Positions 51,929 to 61,423 of a stretch of DNA of 64,000 nt are shown here, piece by piece. A program made the translations under genes and the position numbers. The stretch is from SFTJ01 sp045613305. Lineage in GTDB: Bacteria > Bacteroidota > Bacteroidia > Bacteroidales > Muribaculaceae. Every line of letters starts with the position of its first letter. Position 1 is the first letter of the stretch. Location of the stretch: NCBI GenBank assembly GCA_045613305.1, contig JAZLAU010000040.1, positions 28,930 through 92,929 of the forward strand, in the 5' to 3' direction. The notes below the pieces were generated by a model. That model made no database searches. It was not told the DNA's origin and saw only the letters and a list, made by a program, of their open reading frames with translations.

Positions 51929-52951
51929 TCAAGGTTTCAGAAGTAGAGGTTTTATCAGTTCTTTTTGCGCCGTAAATTTAGGAAACAAACGAATCATTAA
52001 CGGAATTACGGCCAATTCACATAGCACAACTGCCGCAAATATAAGCCATTCGTTAACAGATGGCATTCCTAAATGCTGCACCATCACAACCGACAATGCT
52101 TGCTTTACAAGTTTAATTAGCACAATGTGCGTTCCCAAAACTATTATTGAATACCTTCCGATATAATTCACTATCGGCACCTTTGGCAAATTCTTGCTGA
52201 ACCAAAACAATGCCAATATAGCAACAAACGGAACGGTATATAATTTATAGAACTGTGGCACACTTTGAATCAGCAAATTTATCTTTGACGAACAAAAATA
52301 CAGCATCACACACACTGGCACGATTACTGCATAACCCCACTTGTCAAACCGTTTGTTCTTCTTAAGCAATCCTAACGATTTGATTTCATTTCCAAGAACA
52401 AAATAAGGCATGGCCATAAACACGGTGTCTAAATACAGACACCCATTAAACACCAGAGTCTTTCGGAAATACCACGCTACAAATGCCATCAAAAATATCA
52501 ATGCATAACGCCCACTTCGTTTGGGACATATATTTTGTAGCAAATAGTAAACTATGTTGACTTCAAACAAACTAATCAGAAACCACAACGGGGTGTTATA
52601 ATGGTAATATCTGCACATAAATGGGTCTAAAAAACTCCACCAGGTCCACTCACCCATCCATTTAACCCCACCACCCAATGTCAACACGCAGTGAATGCTA
52701 CATGTCAATAACATGAAGAAAAAATACGGAACTATGATGTTATTGAATTTTCGTCTAAAGAAATCAAGAAACCCCGAATATTGCTTAAAGAATAGGCCCG
52801 AGAGAAAATAATACAATGGTATACGAAAAGATTGTAACATTAAGTTCAACTTGTGAGGATAGATTTCGTTGTTTATGTGAAAGGCTACTATAATCAAAAT
52901 ACAGAAACCTTTCATGAAATCAATATACCCTAATCTTTCCCTCGTTTCCAC
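51929..52951 (-). CDS. Acyltransferase family 3 membrane protein
   Basis: A 340-aa integral membrane O-acyltransferase with about ten helices. The family start RERLGYIDFMKGFCILIIVA is followed by the catalytic His in FHINNE, and the LYYFLSGLFF segment is conserved. Such enzymes acetylate or acylate surface sugars; the substrate is not known. The start is GTG, because the first ATG would remove the conserved R-x-x-Y-I-D opening. It follows lptD by 19 bp on the same strand, so it may be co-transcribed with outer-membrane assembly. Confidence 0.9.
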   Translation of the reverse strand: METRERLGYIDFMKGFCILIIVAFHINNEIYPHKLNLMLQSFRIPLYYFLSGLFFKQYSGFLDFFRRKFNNIIVPYFFFMLLTCSIHCVLTLGGGVKWMGEWTWWSFLDPFMCRYYHYNTPLWFLISLFEVNIVYYLLQNICPKRSGRYALIFLMAFVAWYFRKTLVFNGCLYLDTVFMAMPYFVLGNEIKSLGLLKKNKRFDKWGYAVIVPVCVMLYFCSSKINLLIQSVPQFYKLYTVPFVAILALFWFSKNLPKVPIVNYIGRYSIIVLGTHIVLIKLVKQALSVVMVQHLGMPSVNEWLIFAAVVLCELAVIPLMIRLFPKFTAQKELIKPLLLKP

Positions 52952-52970
52952 TGTTAAAGCATTACGTTAA

Positions 52971-55799
52971 TCAATACCAAGTTACACCGTTTGAAGAGCT
53001 ACTTCTCTTATCATACTTCAAGTCGCTCAACAATGCCGACTTAACTGATATGTGGAAAGTATAACTCTTATACGGACCAATTGGCACAAAACTTCCACTC
53101 ATTGTAAAACAATGCATATCTCGGCTAATGGTACAATTCATATACGACAACTTGCGAGTATCAAAATTATAACTTGACGAGAAATTAAACGACCAGTTCT
53201 TGGTAGGTCTCACATTACCCGAAAAACTCAAATTCTGATTGAATCTGCCGTCGTAGTCCATTTTTTCGTAGTTAAATTTGCCATAAGAGTAACCGATTGA
53301 ATAGTTTACCGACAAACTCCACGGGAATTCCCACTTTGCATAACCATCCGGATTCATTTCAACGCCATCCTCATGTCCACCTTCCTGTCCATCGTCTATG
53401 TTATCGTTTGCTCCACGAAGGCTTCCATATTGATTATTTTTTGGCTCATCTTTCTTTTTATTGTCGTCTCGCTTTCTAAAGGTGTTGTTGTTGATTGTGT
53501 AAGAGAATGACGTACCCGTGCTCGACAATTTTGCCAATCCTTTTCCTGCTCTCAAGCGTGTTCTATCTACTCGCACAGGTGTACCCGATTCATTCAAACC
53601 ATATGTATAAGGGTCCCATGTCGCCGACAAATTCAAATTGAAGCTCTTGGTAAGACGCAACAAAATTGATGTATTGATATTACTCCACTTTAAGGAATCG
53701 GCAGCAAAGTTATATGATTGACTAACTGAAAAATTCTCTATCAATGAAATTTTCTTTTCACCAATACTATCATTGTCGCTTTTTACCTTCATTTCCAAAT
53801 TGTTATTAATCGAGAAACTTAAAGCGCCAGTTTTTCCAGTTCCAGGTGTGCCGAATAGGCCGTGTTGGAAATAACTATATTTCTTTTCCATCATCTTACC
53901 ATTGACTCCCGTATACTGGTATCTTCCGTAATATCCCCACATATCAGCACCAAAGTCAGGTGAACCAGAGAATGATATTGAAGGTGTCATGACGTGTCTA
54001 ATCATCTGCACCTTATCACCTAAGAACTTCATCGGCTTATAGAAACCATACAATTTAGTATTCATCGACACAGCTGCCGAAAAATCAAACACATTATAAA
54101 AATTGTAGGTCGTATCACACACTTCTGCACTTGCCGCAGGGTCCCACTGACGACGTATCTTGCTTGTATACATGCGGTCGGTCAATGATATGCTTGGCGT
54201 CACATTGATATATTTAAACACATTAAATGTGGCCGAGATAGGAAGCGTGTGCTTCATCCCGTTTTTCCAATCCTTAATCAAACTCTTTTTCAAGAATTGA
54301 TTTTGCGGCGATGTCAATGAATTTTGGAAAAGACCAGTATATGAAATCTTTATCTTTTCATACCATCGTTCGGCACCTACCGCCTTTTTTCGCTTAAATG
54401 GCGCTATTTGCGACATTGTCAATGTCAAGTTTGGCATCGACACTGTTAAAGTAGAGTCGCTTGTACGTTGGGCCACATTGGCTGTAGCCGATACGCTCCA
54501 CTTTGAATTTGGTATGCGATAAGTTAGGTTCACCGTACTGCTCTTGGTATTTTCAGTGAAGTCGGGACGATAGATACTCTGCTGTTCTGCACGTGAATAA
54601 CCACTTGTGGCAAAGTTTACACTTGCTGAGAATGTCATATTTGGGTTAGCCTTTGAATCCTGTGAGTGATTCCAAGCCACCCTAAAGTTTTTTTGCTTAG
54701 AATAATCGGCAGAGCCTTTATCTCCGCTAACGTTCTCTATATAACTAATATTGAATCCGCCGTTAAAACGATATCTCTTAGTATAGTTTGATTGAGCCGT
54801 AACACCCCACGAGCCCTTGGTATAAATCTGACCAGTCAATGCAAGGTCAAAGTTTTCATTTAATGCCAAATAATAACCGCCATCGCGCAAATAAAAACCA
54901 TAGTTATAGTCATCGCCAAATGTTGGCATAATTATACCCGATGAATATGACAAGGTGAATGGGAAATATCCAAAAGGAACAGCCAAAGGCAATGGTACGC
55001 CTTCCAAAACCATATATGCAGGACCAGTTACAATGTTTTTCTTTGCCTTTACCTTACCCTGGGTTATCAACATATAGAAGTGTGGATCCTCATGGTTGTC
55101 GCAAGTAGTATATCGACCATCTTTAATGAAATATTCATCTTTATTCATCATCTTGGTCACACCACCTGTAAGATAGCCTTCTCCTTGTTCGGTAATTACA
55201 TCCTTAATCAACCCCTTTTGGCTCTTAAAGTTATAGCGCATCGACTTCGATTGATATAGGCCGCTCTTATCTTTAAATATCGGATTTCCTTGTAATTCGC
55301 CAACACTATCAGGCACCCCCTTAGCAAACACTTCACTTTTAGCCATTTCCATTTCTATCTGGTTGGCTGTAAGGTCAATGTCGCCATATGTTATCTGGCT
55401 TGAGCCAAACATAAATGCATTATTCTTGCCAAAAATAACCAACGAATCTTGGGCTTTAAAATCAACCACATTATCCAAATCCACAAATTCCTTTATAAAT
55501 CGTGATTTTTTCACTGGCGCTAATGTGTCTACATCATTGCTTACTCTGGCCGAGTCTACCTTTACGCTGTCAGTTTGCACATTTGGAGCCACAGAATCCG
55601 TAAACTTTCGCATTGGCAAGATTGCATTTCTGCCAATCAAATCTTTCAAATCTATAGAATCCGGATTTGACTGCTTTGAAGTATCTAAAACGCTTACTTT
55701 TGAATACGAAGAAATTGCTCTCGCCGGTTTGGTAGAGCATATCGAAATAAATGTTGCACAAATGGCAACTAGAAATATATATTTTTTATTTATCCTCAA
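52971..55799 (-). CDS. LPS assembly outer-membrane protein LptD
   Basis: LptD is the large outer-membrane barrel that inserts lipopolysaccharide into the outer leaflet. At 942 aa it is the long Bacteroidota type. It has a signal peptide (about 1-28), a periplasmic OstA-like beta-taco domain (about 105-250, with GKNNAFMFGSSQITYGDIDL) and a barrel of many strands to the C-terminal NGVTWY. The start is TTG at 55799: the frame has no other usable Met before the signal peptide and a stop lies 10 codons upstream. A -7 element at 55825 supports this start. Confidence 0.9.
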   Translation of the reverse strand: MRINKKYIFLVAICATFISICSTKPARAISSYSKVSVLDTSKQSNPDSIDLKDLIGRNAILPMRKFTDSVAPNVQTDSVKVDSARVSNDVDTLAPVKKSRFIKEFVDLDNVVDFKAQDSLVIFGKNNAFMFGSSQITYGDIDLTANQIEMEMAKSEVFAKGVPDSVGELQGNPIFKDKSGLYQSKSMRYNFKSQKGLIKDVITEQGEGYLTGGVTKMMNKDEYFIKDGRYTTCDNHEDPHFYMLITQGKVKAKKNIVTGPAYMVLEGVPLPLAVPFGYFPFTLSYSSGIIMPTFGDDYNYGFYLRDGGYYLALNENFDLALTGQIYTKGSWGVTAQSNYTKRYRFNGGFNISYIENVSGDKGSADYSKQKNFRVAWNHSQDSKANPNMTFSASVNFATSGYSRAEQQSIYRPDFTENTKSSTVNLTYRIPNSKWSVSATANVAQRTSDSTLTVSMPNLTLTMSQIAPFKRKKAVGAERWYEKIKISYTGLFQNSLTSPQNQFLKKSLIKDWKNGMKHTLPISATFNVFKYINVTPSISLTDRMYTSKIRRQWDPAASAEVCDTTYNFYNVFDFSAAVSMNTKLYGFYKPMKFLGDKVQMIRHVMTPSISFSGSPDFGADMWGYYGRYQYTGVNGKMMEKKYSYFQHGLFGTPGTGKTGALSFSINNNLEMKVKSDNDSIGEKKISLIENFSVSQSYNFAADSLKWSNINTSILLRLTKSFNLNLSATWDPYTYGLNESGTPVRVDRTRLRAGKGLAKLSSTGTSFSYTINNNTFRKRDDNKKKDEPKNNQYGSLRGANDNIDDGQEGGHEDGVEMNPDGYAKWEFPWSLSVNYSIGYSYGKFNYEKMDYDGRFNQNLSFSGNVRPTKNWSFNFSSSYNFDTRKLSYMNCTISRDMHCFTMSGSFVPIGPYKSYTFHISVKSALLSDLKYDKRSSSSNGVTWY

Positions 55800-55824
55800 A
55801 TCTATAGTATTCCAAAATCGGATA

Positions 55825-55832
55825 CAAAATTA
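55825..55832 (-). promoter_or_regulatory. -7 promoter element of lptD
   Basis: On the minus strand this reads TAATTTTG, matching TAnnTTTG, 25 bp before the TTG start. Confidence 0.55.
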
Positions 55833-55932
55833 AGAAAATACGTGCACACTACATTAAAAATGGTGCTTTTTAATGTTAATTTCATCATTTTACTTGTCAT
55901 AGGCACCCATATTTTCTTAATTACACTCATCT

Positions 55933-56493
55933 TTACATGTTCAAATCATCTGGACTTCCAAACAAGCCTATCATTTCGTCCAATCTACGCAGTGTTCCGT
56001 TTCCGTATTTACTCATCGATTCAACGACAACATTTAACGGCTTTGCTTTGGCAATCTTCGATTTTGAATAGAAGTTATCGGCATAACACACCAACTTTTC
56101 CTCTATCGTCAGAGGCAACATGTCAACAGCCGGCAAGGGTAACTTTTGTTCTAAAATCTCGCAAGCAGATAACCCCGCCCCTATGTGCCTTTCACACACC
56201 AGCGCATGCCTATGCAAGCCCAGTTCACTTAATATCTCTTTGCCAAAAAGTCCATGCTGCAAATATGGAGCATCGCCATTGCAATATATCGACGACGCAT
56301 TAGTCTTAAATATGCCAATATCGTGCAGCATCGATGCTTCAAACACAAAATCTATATCTACATTTAACTTAGGCCTTCTTTTTGCCAATGCCACCGACAA
56401 ATGAGCAACTTGCTCGCTATGCTTATATAACAAATTATAAGCGTCACTACCCTTTGGGTAAAATGACGCTATAATCTTATCGTAATCAACCAT
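55933..56493 (-). CDS. HD(IG) domain protein downstream of diadenylate cyclase
   Basis: A 186-aa cytoplasmic HD-superfamily protein. Metal residues are visible: His in YKHSEQVAHLS, His-Asp in SMLHDIGIFKT, His in LQHGLFGKEIL, and the later CERHIGAG and YADNFYSK (Asp). The HDIG-type layout is shared with cyclic-dinucleotide phosphodiesterases and with phosphohydrolases. I chose the ATG at 56493; a TTG at 56505 would overlap the cyclase stop. It lies 4 bp after the diadenylate cyclase, so a role in c-di-AMP breakdown or control is possible but unproven. Confidence 0.87.
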   Translation of the reverse strand: MVDYDKIIASFYPKGSDAYNLLYKHSEQVAHLSVALAKRRPKLNVDIDFVFEASMLHDIGIFKTNASSIYCNGDAPYLQHGLFGKEILSELGLHRHALVCERHIGAGLSACEILEQKLPLPAVDMLPLTIEEKLVCYADNFYSKSKIAKAKPLNVVVESMSKYGNGTLRRLDEMIGLFGSPDDLNM

Positions 56494-56497
56494 AATA

Positions 56498-57259
56498 TCA
56501 TCCAATTATTGCCGCCAAATTATGTTCAAGGTCCGTTACCGACATCTTCAACTTAATTTCGCCCTTATGTGCCATCGACATATTTCCGGTTTCCTCCGAA
56601 ACCACTATCGCTATTGCATCGGTCTCCTGTGCTATGCCCAGCGCCGAACGGTGACGCAGACCAAGATAGCGTGGCAAACTGCTGTCATGACTCACTGGCA
56701 GAATACAGCCGGCCGAAGAAATCTTACCGTTTGAAATAATCAACGCGCCATCGTGCAACGGACTATTCTTGAAAAAGATATTTTCAATCAGGCGGCCATT
56801 AATGTTTGCGTCGAGAATATCTCCACTTTGAGCATAATTTCTTAAAGGCACACTTTGTTCAATGACAATCAACGCGCCAGTTTTGCTTCTCGACATATTC
56901 ATGCATGCGTGCACAATAGGCATAATCCAACGCTTCTCATCTTTTTCCGTTTTATGATGGCTAAAGATTCGCCTCAACGCCGGCCACTTATTATGCGCCC
57001 CCACTTCATTCAAGAACCTCTTAATCTGGTCTTGGAACAGAATTACAAGAATAAGCAACCCCATATTGATAAACTTATCCATAATTCCGCCAAACAGCTG
57101 CATGTCTAATATCCTATAGGTCACAAACCACAAAACAATGAACGACAACACGCCAACAAAAATGTTTAGCGTACCCGATTGCTTCATAGCCCTATATAAA
57201 TAGTACAACATCGCTGCCACCAGCAATATGTCGACCAAATCCTTTATTCCGAAATCCAT
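56498..57259 (-). CDS. cdaA: Diadenylate cyclase (CdaA type)
   Basis: It makes the second messenger c-di-AMP from two ATP. At 253 aa it has three N-terminal membrane helices (to about residue 85) and the DAC domain. Active-site motifs are DGA in PLHDGALIISN and RHR in LRHRSALG. c-di-AMP usually controls potassium and osmotic balance and wall stress. Gene order folP, cdaA, HD is co-directional with short gaps (27 and 4 bp). No CdaR or glmM partner is adjacent, unlike the Firmicutes cdaA locus. Confidence 0.96.
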   Translation of the reverse strand: MDFGIKDLVDILLVAAMLYYLYRAMKQSGTLNIFVGVLSFIVLWFVTYRILDMQLFGGIMDKFINMGLLILVILFQDQIKRFLNEVGAHNKWPALRRIFSHHKTEKDEKRWIMPIVHACMNMSRSKTGALIVIEQSVPLRNYAQSGDILDANINGRLIENIFFKNSPLHDGALIISNGKISSAGCILPVSHDSSLPRYLGLRHRSALGIAQETDAIAIVVSEETGNMSMAHKGEIKLKMSVTDLEHNLAAIIG

Positions 57260-57286
57260 ATTTTCTTATTTATATGTTTTTTATCG

Positions 57287-58132
57287 TTATCTCATTAGTT
57301 TTATTCCAAGTTTCACGGTTTCAACCGCGCTTCTAACATCATGAACCCTCAAAATGTGACAGCCTTTTAACAATGCTATGGCATTAAGGGCAATTGTACC
57401 GTTAAGCGACTCTTCAGGGATAGTATTCAGTGTTTTATATATCATCGATTTCCTCGACAATCCTACTAATAGCGGCTTCTCTAAAACATGAAACTCTTCT
57501 AATCTTTGCAGCAATTTAAAGTTGTCGTCTAAATCTTTTGCGAATCCAAATCCTGGGTCCACTACAACATCCTCAACCCCTTTTAATTTAAGATTCCCTA
57601 TTTTCGTTTTCAAATCGCTTATAACATCGCTCACCACATCGGAATAATGAGTATCTGTCTGCATTGTTTTTGGTGTGCCTCTCATATGCATTAAAACATA
57701 TGGAATCTTTATTCTAGCCATAACGTCAGCCATATGCACATCCAAATTACCTCCGCTAACATCATTAATCATCGAAACGCCAAACTCCTCTGCACAACGA
57801 AGAGCGATTTCCGAGCGAAACGTATCAACCGAAACAAACGCATCCTTTTTTACGCTTCTAATCACACTCAAGGCTTTTTTCAATCTTCTATATTCCTCCT
57901 CGAGCGGCACATCGTCGGCGCCAGGACGTGTAGAGTAAGCACCTACATCTATAATGTCGCCCTCCTCTTCTAAAATTTGTTCCACACGTTGCGAAATCAT
58001 CTTTTCATCGTCTCGCAATCGGCTTTCCGAATAAAAAGAGTCTGGTGTAACATTCAAAATCCCCATCACAAGCGGCCTGCTTATCTCTTGCTTTTCGCCC
58101 CTTATATTTAAAGTGTGTGATATGAATGCCAT
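57287..58132 (-). CDS. folP: Dihydropteroate synthase
   Basis: It condenses p-aminobenzoate with dihydropterin pyrophosphate in folate synthesis and is the sulfonamide target. At 281 aa it has the family motifs: MGILNVTPDSFYSES, DVGAYSTRPGADDV, NDVSGG, PYVLMHMRGTPKTM, VVVDPGFGFAKD and LVGLSRKSMIY. It leads the folP-cdaA-HD operon. Folate and c-di-AMP genes are commonly linked in Bacteroidota, although I infer no functional tie. Confidence 0.96.
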   Translation of the reverse strand: MAFISHTLNIRGEKQEISRPLVMGILNVTPDSFYSESRLRDDEKMISQRVEQILEEEGDIIDVGAYSTRPGADDVPLEEEYRRLKKALSVIRSVKKDAFVSVDTFRSEIALRCAEEFGVSMINDVSGGNLDVHMADVMARIKIPYVLMHMRGTPKTMQTDTHYSDVVSDVISDLKTKIGNLKLKGVEDVVVDPGFGFAKDLDDNFKLLQRLEEFHVLEKPLLVGLSRKSMIYKTLNTIPEESLNGTIALNAIALLKGCHILRVHDVRSAVETVKLGIKLMR

Positions 58133-58162
58133 TATTAGATTATAATTTATGATTATATTATG

Positions 58163-58170
58163 CGAAGTTA
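58163..58170 (-). promoter_or_regulatory. Weak -7-like element of folP
   Basis: On the minus strand this reads TAACTTCG, one mismatch to TAnnTTTG, 30 bp before the ATG. Confidence 0.3.
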
Positions 58171-58220
58171 ACTTAAAATCGCTAATATTCCAATCTTTTT
58201 ATCGTCTACTTTTCACTTTA

Positions 58221-58258
58221 AAACAACACATTCCGAAGCATGTCAACTCCGGAATGTG
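58221..58258 (-). terminator. Terminator after NSS transporter 1
   Basis: On the minus strand CACATTCCG pairs with CGGAATGTG around a 13-nt loop, followed by TTGTTTT. It lies 18 bp past the transporter stop. Confidence 0.75.
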
Positions 58259-58276
58259 CCATATATCATTTCGTGA

Positions 58277-59638
58277 TTAATTTAAAAAGTTAAACACGCC
58301 CAATCCATACAAGAAAATCAGCACAATTGCAGCGGGCGCTACAAATCGGATGCAAAACATCATTGGCACTAACACCCATTTGCTAATTTTTCCCTCTCCT
58401 CCGCACGTCAATTGGTCTCGCAAAAATTTCTTATCCACTCGCCAACCAACAAACAATGAGAAGAACACTCCGCCAACCGGCAATAATATATTTGATGACA
58501 CAAAATCAAACAAATCGAACAGTGTCATTCCAAACAACTTAAAATCACTTATTACGCTGAACGAAAGTGCGCACAAAATGCCCAAAACCATACAGATTGC
58601 TGTATTCAAAATTGTGGCCGACGTACGCTTCATTTTCATTTCCTCCATAAAACACACAATGCATGTTTCACTCATTGATATTGTTGAAGTCAACGAGGCA
58701 AAGAAGAGCAGCACAAAGAAAGCTAACGACCAAAAATATGCGCCAGGTATCTGCTGGAATATGCTTGGAAGAATCTCAAACACCAACTTAGGGCCTGCTT
58801 CTGGCGACATTCCAAACGAGAACACTGCAGGGAATATCATCACACTCGACAATATAGCCACAAACGTGTCTAATACTGCCGTAATAGTTGCACTCTTTAC
58901 CAACGGGGTCTTATCTGAAAAATAAGAGGCATAAGTCAACATACAACCCAATCCCACGCTCAACGAGAAAAACGCTTGTCCCATTGCTCCAATCACCACC
59001 TTTGGCGATATTTGCGAAAAGTCGGGATTGAACAAAAACGACAATCCTTCTTTCACGTTAGGCATAGTCAGCGAATTAACACAAAACATCAAAAGGATTA
59101 TGAACAGAATCGGCATCATAATGTTGGCTATTTTTTCAATTCCCTTTTGAACACCTCTCATTAGCACCACAAAATTTATCATCAAAATAAATATTGTGCA
59201 CATTGTGCTCCTAACAGGATTGCTCACAAACGAGCCAAACCGCTCACTATACTGCTCGGGCGTATATCCGTCCATTGCCCCTATGGCCGACTGATAAAGA
59301 TAATCCAAAATCCATCCTGCAACCACAGAATAAAAACTTAGAATCATCACCGATGCAATCACTCCAAGCAAAGGTATCCATTTCATTGGCGACCCAGGTG
59401 CTAACTTCTTAATTGCACCCTTTGCGTTTGAGTGCGTACCTCTCCCCAGCACAAACTCCGACACAATAACCGGGACACCAATTAAAAACACACATAAAAC
59501 ATACACCAACAAAAATGCACCTCCTCCGTGCACCCCTGCTTCATATGGGAATCTCCAAATATTTCCTAAACCCACTGCAGAACCTACGGTTGCTGCAATT
59601 ACTCCAGTCTTTGTTACAAACTGTGCTCTATTAGCCAT
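58277..59638 (-). CDS. Neurotransmitter:sodium symporter family transporter (copy 1)
   Basis: A 453-aa LeuT-fold Na+-coupled transporter, usually of amino acids, with about 11-12 membrane helices. The helix-1 motif GSAVGLGNIWRFPYEAGVHG is the sodium- and substrate-binding unwound segment of this family. The FLLVYVLCVFLIGVPVIVSE helix and the YASYFSDKTPL segment are also typical. It is the third gene of the operon, 12 bp after the small ComEA-like gene, and paralogous to the transporter at 59972. Which amino acid it carries cannot be told. Confidence 0.94.
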   Translation of the reverse strand: MANRAQFVTKTGVIAATVGSAVGLGNIWRFPYEAGVHGGGAFLLVYVLCVFLIGVPVIVSEFVLGRGTHSNAKGAIKKLAPGSPMKWIPLLGVIASVMILSFYSVVAGWILDYLYQSAIGAMDGYTPEQYSERFGSFVSNPVRSTMCTIFILMINFVVLMRGVQKGIEKIANIMMPILFIILLMFCVNSLTMPNVKEGLSFLFNPDFSQISPKVVIGAMGQAFFSLSVGLGCMLTYASYFSDKTPLVKSATITAVLDTFVAILSSVMIFPAVFSFGMSPEAGPKLVFEILPSIFQQIPGAYFWSLAFFVLLFFASLTSTISMSETCIVCFMEEMKMKRTSATILNTAICMVLGILCALSFSVISDFKLFGMTLFDLFDFVSSNILLPVGGVFFSLFVGWRVDKKFLRDQLTCGGEGKISKWVLVPMMFCIRFVAPAAIVLIFLYGLGVFNFLN

Positions 59639-59650
59639 CTTTTATTGTCT

Positions 59651-59965
59651 TTAATATTGTGGTACATCTTCAAGATTTCGGTCTTTATAGTCCGACCTTG
59701 AATTTTTTGCCTTTCTTTTTCTAGATTTCTTTTGTTTCGGAGTTTTTTTCAATGTATCAATCCCCGACTCTTTTATGCTTTTTTCTAAACTATCTAACTT
59801 CTCGATTCTTTTAATCTGCTCTTGCGACACATCCACATTCACCTTGTCGTATTGCCCCTTAAAAACTGCTGTCATCATTACCACAGCCATTATCAACAAC
59901 ACAACATAAGCGCCTCTGCGTTCGCTTTTGCTCATCGAAAAAAAGTCTTTAAGTTTCTTTCGCAT
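59651..59965 (-). CDS. Small membrane protein, truncated ComEA-like
   Basis: A 104-aa protein. Its N-terminus (DFFSMSKSERRGAYVVLLIM) resembles the opening of Bacteroidota helix-hairpin-helix ComEA-like proteins: a short soluble lead, an SERRG motif and one membrane helix (about 18-35). The rest is a Lys/Ser/Arg-rich tail that ends where the HhH domain would begin. No HhH motif is present, so it is either a degenerate copy or a distinct small protein. I chose the ATG at 59965. It lies 6 bp after transporter 2 and 12 bp before transporter 1. Confidence 0.7.
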   Translation of the reverse strand: MRKKLKDFFSMSKSERRGAYVVLLIMAVVMMTAVFKGQYDKVNVDVSQEQIKRIEKLDSLEKSIKESGIDTLKKTPKQKKSRKRKAKNSRSDYKDRNLEDVPQY

Positions 59966-59971
59966 CACACT

Positions 59972-61360
59972 TTACCCTAATATATCCGTCAGTTTAACTA
60001 TCAGAATCATGGCAATCAATATCGGGCACACATATTTTATTGAAAACATTGTTGCCGGCAACGACTTTGTTTTATTCAAGCCATTATTAGTTAGCTCATT
60101 CTCAATATAGCCTTTAGGCAAAACCCATGCAACATACACACAAGTTAAAAATGCACTTATTGGCAACAAAACATTTGTTGCAAAAGTATCAAGAAAATCA
60201 AACACCGGCATGTTTGCTAACTGCAGTTCTGGCATAGCGCCCAATGACAACGAACTAATTGGGCTCAACACCAATAACGGCAACATAACACAAACACACG
60301 ACCACGTTCTGCTTATCTTAAAGCGGTTACTGATAAATGCCACTGCCACCTCTCCCAACGAAATAGTAGATGTTATGGCAGCAATTGCCAAAAGTGTGAA
60401 AAACAAAACCGACCAAATCACTGTGCCTTGCATATTTGCAAAAATCTCTGGCATAGTAATAAACACAAGCGAAGTGCCTGATATTGTACTTGCCCCATCC
60501 ATATTAAAGCTGCATAATGCTGGGAAAATAATAAGGCCCATCAAAAACGCAACCATAAAGTCGAGCAACGACACCTGCACCGCGGTGCGAGTTAGCCTTG
60601 TTTCTTTAGGATAGTACGATGAATATGTAATTAAGATTCCCATACCTAAACTCAACGAGAAAAATGCTTGTCCTAATGCGCTAACTATGACATCAATGTT
60701 AATCTTGCTGAAATCAGGATTTAGGAAAAACTCCACACCCTCCATTGAATTAGGCAACAAAAGTGCCTTTACACAAAATATGACCAATAATACAAACAAT
60801 ATTGGCATCAGCACATTCGACATCTTCTCAATACCTTTGTGCACACCCAACAACAGAACCAACAAGTTCAATCCTATAGTTATATATGTCCACACCATAG
60901 GAGTAATTGGCGACGTCATCATTTCGCTCATCTTCGACACAAAATGTTCGGTTTTCACGCCTCCCTCAACGCTCATCGATGCAACGCCATCATATAGTCC
61001 TCCTGAAAGTGACTCCCAAACGTAATTTAATGTCCATCCGGCTACAACCATATAGTAAGATAGAATTAAGTACGATGCTACCATTCCGATTACTCCAGTT
61101 ATCCACCATTTCTTTCCCGGTGTCTTCACCTTGAAACTCTGAACTGCATCAGTTTGGCCAGAGCGACCCAATGAAAATTCGGCTAACATCACCGGAATTC
61201 CTAAAACCAACACACACATCAAATACACTACCAAGAAAGCAGCTCCGCCATTGCCTTGAACTTCTGCCGGGAAACGCCACACGTTACCCAACCCTACTGC
61301 CGAGCCTACCGTTGCCACCACTATGCCCAGCTTAGTGGTGAATTTTGTGTTTTCTGCCAT
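59972..61360 (-). CDS. Neurotransmitter:sodium symporter family transporter (copy 2)
   Basis: A 462-aa LeuT-fold Na+-coupled transporter, paralogue of the 58277 product. Helix 1 has GSAVGLGNVWRFPAEVQGNG; compared with copy 1 the residues after the core (YEAG versus AEVQ) differ, which may alter substrate choice. About 11-12 hydrophobic helices are present. It begins the three-gene unit (transporter 2, small protein, transporter 1). A -7 element at 61416 lies upstream. Confidence 0.94.
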   Translation of the reverse strand: MAENTKFTTKLGIVVATVGSAVGLGNVWRFPAEVQGNGGAAFLVVYLMCVLVLGIPVMLAEFSLGRSGQTDAVQSFKVKTPGKKWWITGVIGMVASYLILSYYMVVAGWTLNYVWESLSGGLYDGVASMSVEGGVKTEHFVSKMSEMMTSPITPMVWTYITIGLNLLVLLLGVHKGIEKMSNVLMPILFVLLVIFCVKALLLPNSMEGVEFFLNPDFSKINIDVIVSALGQAFFSLSLGMGILITYSSYYPKETRLTRTAVQVSLLDFMVAFLMGLIIFPALCSFNMDGASTISGTSLVFITMPEIFANMQGTVIWSVLFFTLLAIAAITSTISLGEVAVAFISNRFKISRTWSCVCVMLPLLVLSPISSLSLGAMPELQLANMPVFDFLDTFATNVLLPISAFLTCVYVAWVLPKGYIENELTNNGLNKTKSLPATMFSIKYVCPILIAMILIVKLTDILG

Positions 61361-61415
61361 TTATAATTTTGTAAATTAATTTATCAATAATATTCTTTTT
61401 CGTCTATATACTTTG

Positions 61416-61423
61416 CAAAAGTA
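61416..61423 (-). promoter_or_regulatory. -7 promoter element of the NSS operon
   Basis: On the minus strand this reads TACTTTTG, matching TAnnTTTG, 55 bp before the ATG. The remaining intergenic sequence to 61614 is AT-rich and holds nothing else I can name. Confidence 0.5.

Noticed and set aside
58350..58925. 191-aa plus-strand ORF inside NSS transporter 1
   Set aside because: Antisense shadow of a conserved membrane protein; no start signals.
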